Source: Corynebacterium accolens
GTDB lineage: Bacteria; Actinomycetota; Actinomycetes; Mycobacteriales; Mycobacteriaceae
Assembly: GCF_023520795.1 (NCBI RefSeq)
Contig: NZ_CP046605.1
Location: 992,001 to 1,056,000, forward strand
Reading direction: 5' to 3'
DNA length: 64,000 bases
The notes under the pieces: generated by a model
The model's input: only the letters and a program-made list of their open reading frames with translations
The model's database searches: none
Told to the model about the DNA's origin: nothing
Position numbers and translations under genes: made by a program
Shown: piece by piece, positions 9,142 to 17,716 of the stretch
Numbering within the stretch: the first letter of the stretch is position 1
Layout of the letters: each line of letters begins with the position of its first letter

Positions 9142-10488
9142 GTGACATCTACTAATTCAGTTAATTCCTCCACCCAGAGCCATGACGGGGAAGTCCCGCG
9201 GCCTGAGGGACGGTGGAAACTCTTTGTTTATAGCGCCATTGGCGCGTTCGTGTTCTTCTTTCCTGTGACATATAAGGAAAAGAACTCCATTCCTTTGGAC
9301 CACATGGTCACCATCGTGCGCGATAGCATTCCGGCGGTGGTGCCGTGGCTTATTTTTGCGCTCGCCGTGTATGGAACGGTGCGTAGCTTTAGTACGGGGG
9401 CGTTTAAGGAAAGCGCGCTGCAGGCGGTCTTTGCGGTCCTCAATATCGCCGGTGCCATCATTTCCTTCCTCATGGTTATTGACGCGCTGCCGTGGGTATT
9501 AGGTGATGAAGATTTGGTTCCCTTCTTGTGGAACTCCATTGCCACGCCGGTGGGGCTTATCGTGCCCATCGGCGGTACCTTCCTGGCATTTCTTATTGGA
9601 TTTGGGCTCCTGGAATTTGTTGGGGTGCTGATGCAGCCCATCATGCGCCCGCTGTGGAAGACGCCGGGTCGATCCGCCATCGATGCGGTGGCATCCTTCG
9701 TGGGTTCGTATTCGCTGGGCATTTTGGTCACGGACCGCGTCTATCAAAAGGGCGGTTATACCGGCAGGGAAGCTGCCGTTATTGCCACGGGGTTTTCCAC
9801 GGTATCGGCGGCGTTTATGGTCATCGTGGCCAAGCAGCTGGATTTGATGAATATCTGGGGCACCTACTTTGCCGTCACGCTGCTGGTGACGTTCCTGGTT
9901 ACGGCCATTACCGTGCGCATCCCGCCGCTGCGGACGATCCCGGATGAATATTGCGCGGGTGTAGAGCCAGACCCGGAAAAGCCGGTAGAAGGATCGCGGT
10001 TTAAGAATGCGTGGCGCGAGGCGATGCTGGCTTTGCAGCGCGCGCCGTCGCTGCCACAGGCCATTTGGGATAACCTGCGCGACGGCGTGCGCATGGCCGC
10101 GGCCATCGTCCCGTCCATTATGTCGGTGGGCCTTATTGGCTTGCTGCTTGCGCGGTTTACCCCGATCTTTGAATGGATTGGGTACCTGTTTTACCCCTTT
10201 GCTTGGATTGTGCAGCTGCCGGAGCCGGAACTCGGCGGCAAGGCCGCGGCGATGGGCATCGCGGAGATGTTCCTACCCGCCACCGCTGTAGCAGGCAGCG
10301 ATTCCATGGTGCTGAAATTCGTCATCGGGGTCGTGGCGGTGTCTGCCATCATCTTCTTCTCCGCCCTGGTGCCGTGCATTTTGGCCACCAAGATTCCGGT
10401 GAAGCTATCCCACCTGGTCATCATCTGGTTTGAGCGCGTCGCCCTCACCATCGTGATTGCGACCCCGATTGCGCACCTGCTGTTCTGA
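9142..10488 (+). CDS. YjiH family membrane protein with nucleoside-recognition (Gate) domains
   Basis: Integral membrane protein of 448 residues with about ten hydrophobic helices and two Gate-like blocks (the GFGLLEFVGVLMQPI...SIDAVASFVGSYSLG region and the C-terminal KAAAMGIAEMFLPATA region). The family is uncharacterised. Such proteins often sit beside amino-acid catabolic genes. The start is the GTG at 9142 with GAGGGG 10 bases before it. It is convergent with hutG, with only 3 bases between stops, so a role in uptake of histidine or urocanate is possible but rests on position only. Confidence 0.8.
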   Translation: MTSTNSVNSSTQSHDGEVPRPEGRWKLFVYSAIGAFVFFFPVTYKEKNSIPLDHMVTIVRDSIPAVVPWLIFALAVYGTVRSFSTGAFKESALQAVFAVLNIAGAIISFLMVIDALPWVLGDEDLVPFLWNSIATPVGLIVPIGGTFLAFLIGFGLLEFVGVLMQPIMRPLWKTPGRSAIDAVASFVGSYSLGILVTDRVYQKGGYTGREAAVIATGFSTVSAAFMVIVAKQLDLMNIWGTYFAVTLLVTFLVTAITVRIPPLRTIPDEYCAGVEPDPEKPVEGSRFKNAWREAMLALQRAPSLPQAIWDNLRDGVRMAAAIVPSIMSVGLIGLLLARFTPIFEWIGYLFYPFAWIVQLPEPELGGKAAAMGIAEMFLPATAVAGSDSMVLKFVIGVVAVSAIIFFSALVPCILATKIPVKLSHLVIIWFERVALTIVIATPIAHLLF

Positions 10489-10491
10489 GTC

Positions 10492-11430
10492 TTACTGCCC
10501 GCTTACCGCAGTGAGGTGAGCGTTAACGATGTCATCGATAAGCCGCGCCGCTGCCTTGGCGGTGCGGTTGTCTATGTCGAAGGTGGGGTTGAGCTCGACG
10601 ACATCGACAAGCGCGAGCTTGCCCGTCGCCGCGATCGCGACCGCCAGGGCGCGGATGCGCTCGTAGGCAACGCCGAGGCTAGCCGGGGCGGATACACCCG
10701 GCGCGGTGGAGGCGGGAAGCACGTCCAAGTCGATGGAGAGGTGGACCTTGTCCGCAGCGGCGGTGGCCTGGGTGGCGAGCGCGCCGCATTCGGCCGGGGT
10801 GAGGTTTAGCAGCTCCTCATCCAGGGTGTAGTTAACGCCGAGCTTTTCGGCATCGTTGAAGAGCACCGCAGTGTTATTGGGGCGGGAAATACCGAAGACG
10901 GTGTAGTCAAAGTCATCGGTGAGCTGGGAAATCTGGGTAAAGGGCGTGCCGGAGGTGGCGTGGTCCGCGTGGCGGAGATCGAAGTGGGCGTCCAAGTTGA
11001 TGATCGGGGTGGCACCGCGCGCGCGGAACAGGCCACGGTGGGAGCCGAAGGCGGTTTCGTGCCCGCCGCCCAAGATAATCGGCAGGGTAGCGCTGCGGAC
11101 GAGTTCTTCGACCTTGTCAGATAGGGCCTCGTGTGCGCCGTCGAGATCATCGCCTTGGGTGGTGATGGTTCCGGCATCGGCAAGCGCGTGGCCGTGGTGA
11201 ACCGCGAGGGAGCCAAGGGCTGTGCGCAGGGCGGCGGGGCCGGCGGCGGCACCTTGGCGGCCGCCGTTGCGCAGCACGCCCTCATCGGAGGCAAAGCCCA
11301 GCAGGGTCACGGGCGCGGATTCGGCCTGGTTGATGACGCTATGCCAGCGCGCGTGCTCGGCGCCGGGGCCATCGGAGCGGCCGGACCACTCGGGGGCGGG
11401 AGTAAAAAGTGGGGCTGATTCGGTATTCAT
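10492..11430 (-). CDS. hutG: Formimidoylglutamase (HutG)
   Basis: Hydrolyses N-formimidoyl-L-glutamate to glutamate and formamide, the last step of the four-enzyme histidine pathway. The 312-residue sequence is a ureohydrolase (arginase fold) with the Mn-binding motifs in order: GGGHE, NLDAHFDLR, and SIDLDVLPASTAPGVSAPA near the C-terminus. It is transcribed away from hutR. The ATG at 11430 has no ribosome binding site but lies 7 bases behind a minus-strand TAGTAT, so translation is probably leaderless. Because hutG is present, the pathway should release formamide rather than go through a HutF deiminase. No hutF is seen in the window. Confidence 0.93.
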   Translation of the reverse strand: MNTESAPLFTPAPEWSGRSDGPGAEHARWHSVINQAESAPVTLLGFASDEGVLRNGGRQGAAAGPAALRTALGSLAVHHGHALADAGTITTQGDDLDGAHEALSDKVEELVRSATLPIILGGGHETAFGSHRGLFRARGATPIINLDAHFDLRHADHATSGTPFTQISQLTDDFDYTVFGISRPNNTAVLFNDAEKLGVNYTLDEELLNLTPAECGALATQATAAADKVHLSIDLDVLPASTAPGVSAPASLGVAYERIRALAVAIAATGKLALVDVVELNPTFDIDNRTAKAAARLIDDIVNAHLTAVSGQ

Positions 11431-11437
11431 AGTGCCG

Positions 11438-11443
11438 ATACTA
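11438..11443 (-). promoter_or_regulatory. -10 hexamer TAGTAT of hutG (leaderless)
   Basis: TAGTAT on the minus strand is separated from the hutG ATG by 7 bases. A 17-base spacer would put the -35 at 11461-11466 (CAGACA on this strand), which overlaps the expected -35 zone of the opposing hutR promoter. Confidence 0.55.
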
Positions 11444-11478
11444 GAAGCGTGCGGTGAATTTGTCTGTCACTGGCGGAA

Positions 11479-11484
11479 TATAAT
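11479..11484 (+). promoter_or_regulatory. Consensus -10 hexamer TATAAT of hutR (leaderless)
   Basis: A perfect TATAAT lies 8 bases before the GTG at 11493, which decides that start over the TTG at 11484 inside the hexamer. The -35 region is weak. With the hutG promoter this makes a back-to-back pair inside a 62-base gap. Confidence 0.6.
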
Positions 11485-11492
11485 TGGACGTT

Positions 11493-12236
11493 GTGAGTGC
11501 TAACCGAGTCCCCGCCGCGCGCCATGCCCTAGACATCCTCAAGCTGCTATCTACTATCGATGTCCCGATTTCCGCCGCCCGCATCCAAGGCGAGCTCGGC
11601 CTGCCGCGCTCGACCACGTACCACCTGCTCGCGGAAATGGTCGATGCCGGGTTCGTTGCCCACCTGCCGGAGCACAAGACCTACGGCCTGGGGCTGGCCG
11701 CGTACTCGATGGCCTCTGCGTATGTAACCCAGCAGCCGCTGGTGCGCATGGCAACGCGCGACCTAGAAGAATGCGCGCGGCTGGTAGGCGGATCCGGTCA
11801 TCTTTCGCGCATGGCGGGCTCGGAGATTCTATACCTGCAGGAAGTCCGCGCGCCGGGCGCTACCTCGTTGGTTACGGAGGTGGGGGTGCGCCTGCAGGCG
11901 CATAAGACGGCCTCGGGCAGGGTGATGCTGGCGCACCTGCCGGAATGGGAGGTCAAGGCCGCCTTCGATACCGCGGGCGGGGAAAATTTTGGTCTCCTGA
12001 AAAAGCAGCTGGACCGGGCCCTTGCGCGCGGATGGGACCAAGAGGTGGAAGAAATCTCGCGGGGACAGGCCTCGGTGGCGGTGCCCATCCTGGACCACCT
12101 GGAGCGGCCCGCGGCGGCCATTGCGGTGACCTATCCCGTGTCCACGCCGGGCGATAGGGTGGAGGCGCTCATCGCGGCGCTGGGCCAGGCCGCGGAGAAA
12201 GTCGCGGGAAAAATGTATCGCCAGCGCGAAAAGTGA
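11493..12236 (+). CDS. hutR: IclR-family transcriptional regulator of histidine utilization
   Basis: A 247-residue regulator with an N-terminal winged helix-turn-helix (residues about 8-65: RHALDILKLLS...GLPRSTTYHLLAEMVDAGFV) and a C-terminal IclR effector domain that should bind a pathway ligand. The place between hutG and hutH and the family match HutR, which in C. resistens is reported to control the hut genes from a palindrome of the form TCTG-N5-CCAGA. The candidate site I find is ahead of hutU, not beside this gene. The start is the GTG at 11493, directly behind a consensus TATAAT. Divergent from hutG; hutH follows on the same strand after 74 bases. Confidence 0.85.
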   Translation: MSANRVPAARHALDILKLLSTIDVPISAARIQGELGLPRSTTYHLLAEMVDAGFVAHLPEHKTYGLGLAAYSMASAYVTQQPLVRMATRDLEECARLVGGSGHLSRMAGSEILYLQEVRAPGATSLVTEVGVRLQAHKTASGRVMLAHLPEWEVKAAFDTAGGENFGLLKKQLDRALARGWDQEVEEISRGQASVAVPILDHLERPAAAIAVTYPVSTPGDRVEALIAALGQAAEKVAGKMYRQREK

Positions 12237-12275
12237 GGTAGCATGCGGGCTAGCGCGTTAGGCTGTGACGTGAGC

Positions 12276-12281
12276 TATATT
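12276..12281 (+). promoter_or_regulatory. Possible -10 (TATATT) ahead of hutH
   Basis: TATATT lies 29 bases before the hutH ATG, and TAGGAGT at about 12299-12305 provides a ribosome binding site. The -35 is poor, as expected for an activated promoter. No copy of the HutR-type palindrome is seen in this gap. Confidence 0.3.
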
Positions 12282-12310
12282 TTGCTGCCCTAAAGACACT
12301 AGGAGTCATC

Positions 12311-13861
12311 ATGCCTAATGCATACCCATCCACCGTTACCGTCGGCGTCGGAGCGCTGACCATTGAGGAAGTCGTGGCCGTTGCCCGCTACGGCGCCACG
12401 GTAGAAATCTCCGCCGAGGCCCTGGACGAGGTCGCCTCCACGCGCGACCGAGTCGAAGAACTGGCCCAGGACCCCACGCCGGTCTACGGCATCTCCACCG
12501 GTTTCGGCGCGCTAGCCCGCCGTCACATTCCAGAAGAGATGCGCGCGCAACTGCAGCTATCCCTGGTGCGCTCCCACGCGGCCGGCACCGGTCCTGAGGT
12601 GGAAGAAGAAGTCATCCGCGCGCTCATGCTGCTGCGCCTATCCACCCTGTGCACTGGCCGTACCGGCGTGCGCCCCGTGGTGGTAGAAACCTACGCCAAG
12701 GCCCTTAACGCCGGCATCGTGCCGGTGGTGCGCGAATACGGTTCGCTGGGCTGCTCCGGCGACTTGGCCCCGCTGGCCCACTGCGCCCTAGCGCTCCTGG
12801 GCGAGGGCGAGGTGCGCGTGGGCGGCGAGCTCAAGGACGCCGGCGAGGCCCTTGCTGCCGCCGGCATCGAGCCGCTGGAGCTGCGCGAGAAGGAGGGCCT
12901 TGCCCTTATCAACGGCACCGATGGCATGCTGGGTCAGCTTTGCCTGGCCATCACTGACCTGCGCGCGGCCGCCAAGACCGCCGATATCGCCACCGCCATG
13001 ACGGTAGAAGGCCTGCTTGGCACCCTCGTGGTCTTTGCCGATGACCTGCAGCAGCTGCGCCCGCACCCAGGCCAGGCCGATTCTGCCGCCAATATCCGCC
13101 AGGTGGCAGACGGCTCCGAAATCCTCGCCGCAGCTCTGGAGGAGTTCAAGAAGAACCAGGTCCAGGACGCCTACTCCGTGCGTTGCGCGCCGCAGGTGGC
13201 CGGCGGTTTCCGCGATACCTTGGCGCACACCGCGCAAGTGGCAGAGCGCGAGCTCGCCGCCGCCGTGGATAACCCGGTGGTGGCCAAGGACGGCCGCGTG
13301 GTCTCCAACGGCAACTTCCACGGCGCGCCGGTGGCCTATGCGCTCGATTTCCTTTCCATCGTCACCGCGGACCTGGCGTCCATTTCTGAACGCCGCACCG
13401 ACCGCTTCCTGGATCCGGCCCGCAACCGCGGTTTGAACGCCTTTCTTGCCGATGACCCCGGTGTCGACTCCGGCCACATGATCGCCCAATACGCCCAGGC
13501 TGGCATCGTCAGCGAATTAAAGCGCCTGGCTACCCCGGCCTCGGCCGATTCCATTCCTTCTTCTGCCATGCAGGAAGACCACGTGTCCATGGGCTGGTCC
13601 GCCGCCCGCAAGCTGCGCAAGGCCGTCGATGGCCTGCAGCGCGTGCTCGCCGTGGAGATCCTCACCGCGGCGCGCGCCATCGACATGCGCGAGGGAACGC
13701 CCGCTGGCGGCACCGGCGCGGTCATTGCCGCCTTGCGCGAGACCGTTCCTGGTCCCGGCACCGACCGCTACCTATCGCCGGAAATCGAGGAGACCGTGCG
13801 CCTGGTCAAGTCTGGCGCGCTGATCGATGCCGTCGAGGCCGCTACGAGCGAGCTGCGCTAA
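12311..13861 (+). CDS. hutH: Histidine ammonia-lyase (HutH)
   Basis: Deaminates L-histidine to trans-urocanate and ammonia. The length of 516 residues is normal and the sequence is conserved throughout. The electrophilic MIO group arises from a tripeptide that is usually Ala-Ser-Gly. Here the motif is GSLGCSGDLAPLAH with Cys148-Ser149-Gly150, a variant I recall from other actinobacterial enzymes. YGISTGFG near residue 60 and the C-terminal SMQEDHVSMG block are also present. TAGGAGT precedes the ATG. The 3' end overlaps the convergent SGNH hydrolase gene by 20 bases, which separates hutH from hutUI. Confidence 0.95.
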   Translation: MPNAYPSTVTVGVGALTIEEVVAVARYGATVEISAEALDEVASTRDRVEELAQDPTPVYGISTGFGALARRHIPEEMRAQLQLSLVRSHAAGTGPEVEEEVIRALMLLRLSTLCTGRTGVRPVVVETYAKALNAGIVPVVREYGSLGCSGDLAPLAHCALALLGEGEVRVGGELKDAGEALAAAGIEPLELREKEGLALINGTDGMLGQLCLAITDLRAAAKTADIATAMTVEGLLGTLVVFADDLQQLRPHPGQADSAANIRQVADGSEILAAALEEFKKNQVQDAYSVRCAPQVAGGFRDTLAHTAQVAERELAAAVDNPVVAKDGRVVSNGNFHGAPVAYALDFLSIVTADLASISERRTDRFLDPARNRGLNAFLADDPGVDSGHMIAQYAQAGIVSELKRLATPASADSIPSSAMQEDHVSMGWSAARKLRKAVDGLQRVLAVEILTAARAIDMREGTPAGGTGAVIAALRETVPGPGTDRYLSPEIEETVRLVKSGALIDAVEAATSELR

Positions 13862-14651
13862 CCGCCTGCGCCATCGCCACTTGGCCCGCATGGGTGGGGT
13901 GCATGGGGAAGGAATCGGTATCCTGCCCCGTAAAGTCCACCCACGGTTCGTCAGAGCAGGCGGAGTGCTGCGAGGCATTATCAGGCAGCACGTAGGTGGC
14001 GTCGTTGCGCTCGGCGGCCTCGCGCACTGTTTGATTGATGCGCTGGATGGTATCTGCCAGCCACTCCCGGTCTGTGGCCGGGATTTTTTCTATGAAGGGG
14101 CAAGTCTCGCCGGGATTGATGAGGGGTATATAGCCGGTGGCAATGACCTTCGCCTCAGGTGAGCGGTGGGCGATTTCCTCGTAGACCTTGTCTAGGCGTT
14201 GGGGCAGATCGTGCAGCTCCAGTTCTATCTGCGCCCCCGATTCGTCTTGGCAAATATCGTCCGTTGCGCATTGGGTCAGGCGCACAAAGCTGACGTCGTT
14301 GCCGCCGATGCTCAAGGAGACAAGGGACGTATCCGCGGCCAGTGCATCCACCTGGGCGGGGTGCTCGCCCGCGGAGGATAAAACATCCAACGTGCTCGCG
14401 CCCTGGCAGGCGACGTTGCGATAAGAGCTCGTGGTGATCTCCTGAGCGGCGAGTTCTGGATAGGAATCTTGTGCGCGTGCGCAGGAATCGGGCGGATCGA
14501 GAGGGAGCGTCGTCGAGCCCATCGCTGCGTAGGAATCCCCGAGGGCCACATAGTTTTCTGGTTCTTCTGGAACTTCCTCTGGCTGGTTGGAGCATCCTGC
14601 CAGCAGGCAGGCGGCGGCGAGGGCGGGCAATACGTGGCGCATGACTGCCAT
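13842..14651 (-). CDS. SGNH/GDSL-type hydrolase, predicted lipoprotein
   Basis: Predicted extracellular lipid-anchored esterase. The N-terminus is a lipoprotein signal ending in the lipobox LLAGC (Cys about 20 residues in). Block I is ALGDSYAAMGS (nucleophile Ser), block III IGGND (oxyanion residues), and block V DSFPMHPTHAG (Asp-x-x-His type dyad). Substrate is unknown. The frame opens at 14696, but that would put extra residues before the signal. I take the ATG at 14651, and the ATG at 14642 is equally plausible since neither has a clear ribosome binding site. It sits inside the hut cluster between hutH and hutU, and the HutR-like operator at 14665 lies just upstream, so it may be co-regulated. 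Confidence 0.82.
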   Translation of the reverse strand: MAVMRHVLPALAAACLLAGCSNQPEEVPEEPENYVALGDSYAAMGSTTLPLDPPDSCARAQDSYPELAAQEITTSSYRNVACQGASTLDVLSSAGEHPAQVDALAADTSLVSLSIGGNDVSFVRLTQCATDDICQDESGAQIELELHDLPQRLDKVYEEIAHRSPEAKVIATGYIPLINPGETCPFIEKIPATDREWLADTIQRINQTVREAAERNDATYVLPDNASQHSACSDEPWVDFTGQDTDSFPMHPTHAGQVAMAQAVSAARS

Positions 14652-14664
14652 CGTAGCCGTCGAG

Positions 14665-14678
14665 TCTGAAATGCCAGA
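14665..14678. promoter_or_regulatory. Candidate HutR operator (TCTGAAATGCCAGA)
   Basis: A 14-base near-palindrome with arms TCTGG/CCAGA type. It matches the motif I recall for C. resistens HutR (TCTGwwATwCCAGA) at all but one position, where G replaces the last w. It lies in the divergent gap between the SGNH lipoprotein gene and hutU, about 60-70 bases ahead of the likely hutU transcript start, a fitting place for an activator. Confidence 0.6.
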
Positions 14679-14738
14679 CAGTTGGTGACTGTGCAAGCTC
14701 TAAATACGTTGTGCATCACACTAAATTGATATCTGTGA

Positions 14739-14820
14739 CGCTCGCCAAGCCCCCGGGAGACAGCCCCGGGAAACCGGCCTTGGGGTAGGGCACGGCGTCG
14801 ATAAGCACGAGCGAAAGGAA
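14739..14820 (+). promoter_or_regulatory. Folded 5' leader of hutU, candidate cis-acting RNA
   Basis: The 5' region of hutU can fold compactly. P1 pairs CGCTCG (14739-14744) with CGAGCG (14808-14813). Directly inside it, P2 pairs CCAAG (14745-14749) with CTTGG (14779-14783). P2 encloses a hairpin CCCGGG (14752-14757) / CCCGGG (14765-14770) with a 7-base loop. About 24 bases remain single-stranded between P2 and P1. The Shine-Dalgarno AAGGAA (14815-14820) starts two bases after P1, so P1 could govern its access. I do not recognise a known riboswitch class, and no terminator hairpin with a T-run is seen. Confidence 0.45.
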
Positions 14821-14823
14821 GCC

Positions 14824-16500
14824 ATGTCTGAACCACGCGAAGTCCGCGCACCCCGCGGCACCGAACTCAACGCAAAATCCTGGCAAACCGAAGCGCCACT
14901 GCGCATGCTGATGAATAACCTCGACCCAGAGGTGGCAGAGCGCCCCGAGGACCTCGTGGTCTACGGCGGCACCGGCCGCGCAGCCCGCAGCTGGGAGGCC
15001 TTCGATGCCATTGTGGAATCGCTGAAGGACTTAGAAAGCGATGAAACCCTCCTCGTCCAATCCGGCAAGCCGGTGGGCATTTGGAAGACCAATGAATGGG
15101 CACCGCGCGTGCTCATCGCCAACTCCAACCTGGTGGGCGACTGGGCCAACTGGGAGCACTTCCGCAAGCTCGAGGACGAGGGCCTGATGATGTACGGCCA
15201 GATGACGGCCGGCTCCTGGATCTACATCGCCACCCAGGGCATCCTGCAGGGCACCTACGAGACCTTCGCGGCCGTGGCCAAGAAGCGCTTCGAGGGCAGC
15301 CTGGCCGGCACCCTGACCCTGACCGGCGGGTGTGGCGGCATGGGTGGTGCCCAACCGCTCGCCGTGACGCTGAACGGGGGAGCGGTGCTCATCGTGGACG
15401 TGGATGAGCACCGCCTGCGCCGCCGCCAGCACAAGCGCTACCTCGATGAAGTGGTCACCGACTTGGACGAGGCCCTGCGCCTGGTCCTCGACGCCAAGGA
15501 AAACAAGAAGCCCCTCTCCGTGGGCCTGGTGGGTAACGCCGCCGAGGTCTTCCCAGAGGTGCTGCGCCGCCAGCGCGCCGGGGAGTTCAAGGTAGACATC
15601 GTCACCGACCAGACCTCCGCGCACGACCCACTGTCCTACCTGCCCACCGAAATCACCGTGGATGACTGGCAGTCCGAGGCCAAGGCTGATCCCACGACCT
15701 TTACCAAAAAGGCTCGCGAATCCATGGCCGCACAGGTCCAGGCGATGGTGGAATTCCAGGACGAGGGTGCCGAGGTCTTTGACTACGGCAACTCCATCCG
15801 CGATGAGGCCCGCCACGCCGGCTACCAGCGCGCCTTCGAGTTCCCAGGTTTTGTTCCCGCCTATATCCGCCCGCTCTTCTGCGAGGGAATGGGCCCGTTC
15901 CGCTGGGCAGCGCTGTCTGGCGACCCGGAAGACATCAAGGTCACCGACCGAGCCCTAAAGGAGCTCTTCCCAGAAAACGAGCACCTGCACAACTGGCTGG
16001 ACGCCGCCGAGGAATACGTCGAGTTCGAGGGCCTGCCCGCCCGCATCTGCTGGCTCGGCTACAACGAGCGCCACAAGGCCGGCCTGCTCTTCAATGACCT
16101 CGTGCGCGAGGGCAAGATTAAGGCCCCCATCGTCATCGGCCGCGATCACCTCGATTCCGGCTCGGTTGCCTCCCCGTACCGCGAGACCGAAGCCATGCTC
16201 GATGGCACCGACGCCGTCGCTGACTGGCCGCTGCTCAACGCCATGACCGCCGTATCTTCCGGCGCTACCTGGGTCTCCCTCCACCACGGTGGCGGAGTGG
16301 GCATGGGCCGCTCCATCCACGCCGGCCAGGTCACGGTTGCCGATGGCACCGATCTCGCCGCCGCCAAGCTGCGCGCCGTGCTGACCAATGACCCAGGCAT
16401 GGGCGTTATCCGCCACGTCGATGCCGGGTACTCTCGCGCAGAGGAAGTAGCCAAAGAACGCGGCGTTCGCGTACCCATGGAATTTAAGGCAAGGGATTAA
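14824..16500 (+). CDS. hutU: Urocanate hydratase (HutU)
   Basis: Adds water to urocanate to give 4-imidazolone-5-propionate, using a tightly bound NAD+ as electrophile. The 558-residue length is standard. The NAD-binding glycine stretch ([15 protein letters not shown], residues about 170-185), the active-site cysteine region PARICWLGY with Cys409 (counterpart of Pseudomonas Cys410), and the [15 protein letters not shown] segment near residue 500 are all intact. AAAGGAA precedes the ATG. hutI begins on the base after the hutU stop, so the two form an operon. It has its own promoter region, HutR-type site and folded leader, apart from hutH. Confidence 0.96.
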   Translation: MSEPREVRAPRGTELNAKSWQTEAPLRMLMNNLDPEVAERPEDLVVYGGTGRAARSWEAFDAIVESLKDLESDETLLVQSGKPVGIWKTNEWAPRVLIANSNLVGDWANWEHFRKLEDEGLMMYGQMTAGSWIYIATQGILQGTYETFAAVAKKRFEGSLAGTLTLTGGCGGMGGAQPLAVTLNGGAVLIVDVDEHRLRRRQHKRYLDEVVTDLDEALRLVLDAKENKKPLSVGLVGNAAEVFPEVLRRQRAGEFKVDIVTDQTSAHDPLSYLPTEITVDDWQSEAKADPTTFTKKARESMAAQVQAMVEFQDEGAEVFDYGNSIRDEARHAGYQRAFEFPGFVPAYIRPLFCEGMGPFRWAALSGDPEDIKVTDRALKELFPENEHLHNWLDAAEEYVEFEGLPARICWLGYNERHKAGLLFNDLVREGKIKAPIVIGRDHLDSGSVASPYRETEAMLDGTDAVADWPLLNAMTAVSSGATWVSLHHGGGVGMGRSIHAGQVTVADGTDLAAAKLRAVLTNDPGMGVIRHVDAGYSRAEEVAKERGVRVPMEFKARD

Positions 16501-17670
16501 ATGAGCACACTTTTTACCGGAATTTCAGAGCTCCGCACGGTCAGCGAGCACGGCACGCTTAACGATGCCGCCCTTATCGCCGACCACGGCACCATCGCCT
16601 GGATTGGCCCCGCCTCTCAGGCACCTGCCGCCGATGACCAGGTGGACTTGGGCGGGCGCGCCGTCCTGCCCGGTTGGGTGGATTCGCACACCCACATGGT
16701 CTTCGACGGCGACCGCTCCGCCGAGTTCGAGGCCCGCATGTCCGGCGGCTCCTACGAGGCCGGCGGCATCGCGGTGACCATGGACGCCACCCGGGAGGCG
16801 GGGGCGGAGCGCTTGGATAAGCTCGTCGCCGAGCGCGTGGCCGCTGGCCGCCGCGGTGGCACCACCACCTTCGAGACCAAGACCGGCTATGGCCTCAACA
16901 CGGAATCTGAAGTGGAAGCCGCGCGCGTGGCATCCCAGCACGTCGACGACGTGACCTTCCTCGGCGCCCACCTCGTGCCGCCGGGAGCGGATGCGGAAGA
17001 CTACCTCGATGAGGTCGTCGGCCCGATGCTGGACGGCGTTGCCGAATACGTCCAGTGGATCGACGTCTTCTGCGAGCGCGGCGCGTTCAATGAAGAGCAG
17101 TCGCGCCGGGTTTTAGAAGCCGGTAAAAAGTTGGGCCTTGGCCTGCGCGTGCACGGCAACCAGCTTGGCGAGGGCCCGGGGGTTAGCCTCGCGGTCGATC
17201 TCGGCGCCGCCTCGGTTGATCACGTGAACTACCTGAGCGATAGTGACATCGAAAAGCTCGCAGCATCTGAGACCGTGGCCACCATGCTCCCAGCCTGCGA
17301 TCTTTCCACGCGCGAGCCCCTGGCGCCTGGCCGTGCGCTTCTCGATGCCGGCGCCACCCTCGCCATCGCCTCCAACCTCAACCCAGGTACCTCCTATACC
17401 TCGTCGATGAACTACTGCGTGACCACGGCCGTCCTGCAGCAGCACCTATCCGTCGACGAGGCCATCCACGCCGCCACCACAGGCGGTGCCACGGCGCTGC
17501 GCCGCCATAATGTGGGCAACGGACTCGACCCGCAGGGCCGCCCCGCGAAGGGCACCCTGGTGGAGGGAGCTGCCGCTGACCTGCACGTGCTCGATGCTCC
17601 CAGCGCGGTGCACTTGGCCTACCGGCCGGGTATGCCGCTGAGCTATCGCACGTTCGTGGCGGGGGTATAG
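16501..17670 (+). CDS. hutI: Imidazolonepropionase (HutI)
   Basis: Opens the imidazolone ring to N-formimidoylglutamate, the substrate of HutG. It is an amidohydrolase-fold enzyme of 389 residues. The metal motif HTH is at His63 and His65 (DSHTHMVF). A third ligand is His218 (VHGNQLGEG), and His241 is in DHVNYL. The fourth metal position, Asp in Bacillus HutI (sequence DxNPG), reads Asn292 here (ASNLNPG), a notable substitution. Substrate-binding residues around FETKTGYGL are conserved. The ATG follows the hutU stop without a gap, so translation is coupled. Confidence 0.93.
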   Translation: MSTLFTGISELRTVSEHGTLNDAALIADHGTIAWIGPASQAPAADDQVDLGGRAVLPGWVDSHTHMVFDGDRSAEFEARMSGGSYEAGGIAVTMDATREAGAERLDKLVAERVAAGRRGGTTTFETKTGYGLNTESEVEAARVASQHVDDVTFLGAHLVPPGADAEDYLDEVVGPMLDGVAEYVQWIDVFCERGAFNEEQSRRVLEAGKKLGLGLRVHGNQLGEGPGVSLAVDLGAASVDHVNYLSDSDIEKLAASETVATMLPACDLSTREPLAPGRALLDAGATLAIASNLNPGTSYTSSMNYCVTTAVLQQHLSVDEAIHAATTGGATALRRHNVGNGLDPQGRPAKGTLVEGAAADLHVLDAPSAVHLAYRPGMPLSYRTFVAGV

Positions 17671-17716
17671 CGAGGAATGGAGTTTGCCGCCGGTATCGCG
17701 TAGGGTTGGACAAGCA

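Noticed and set aside
14711-14721. GlxR site ahead of hutU (GTGCATCAC)
   Set aside because: The half-sites are too close together to fit TGTGA-N6-TCACA.
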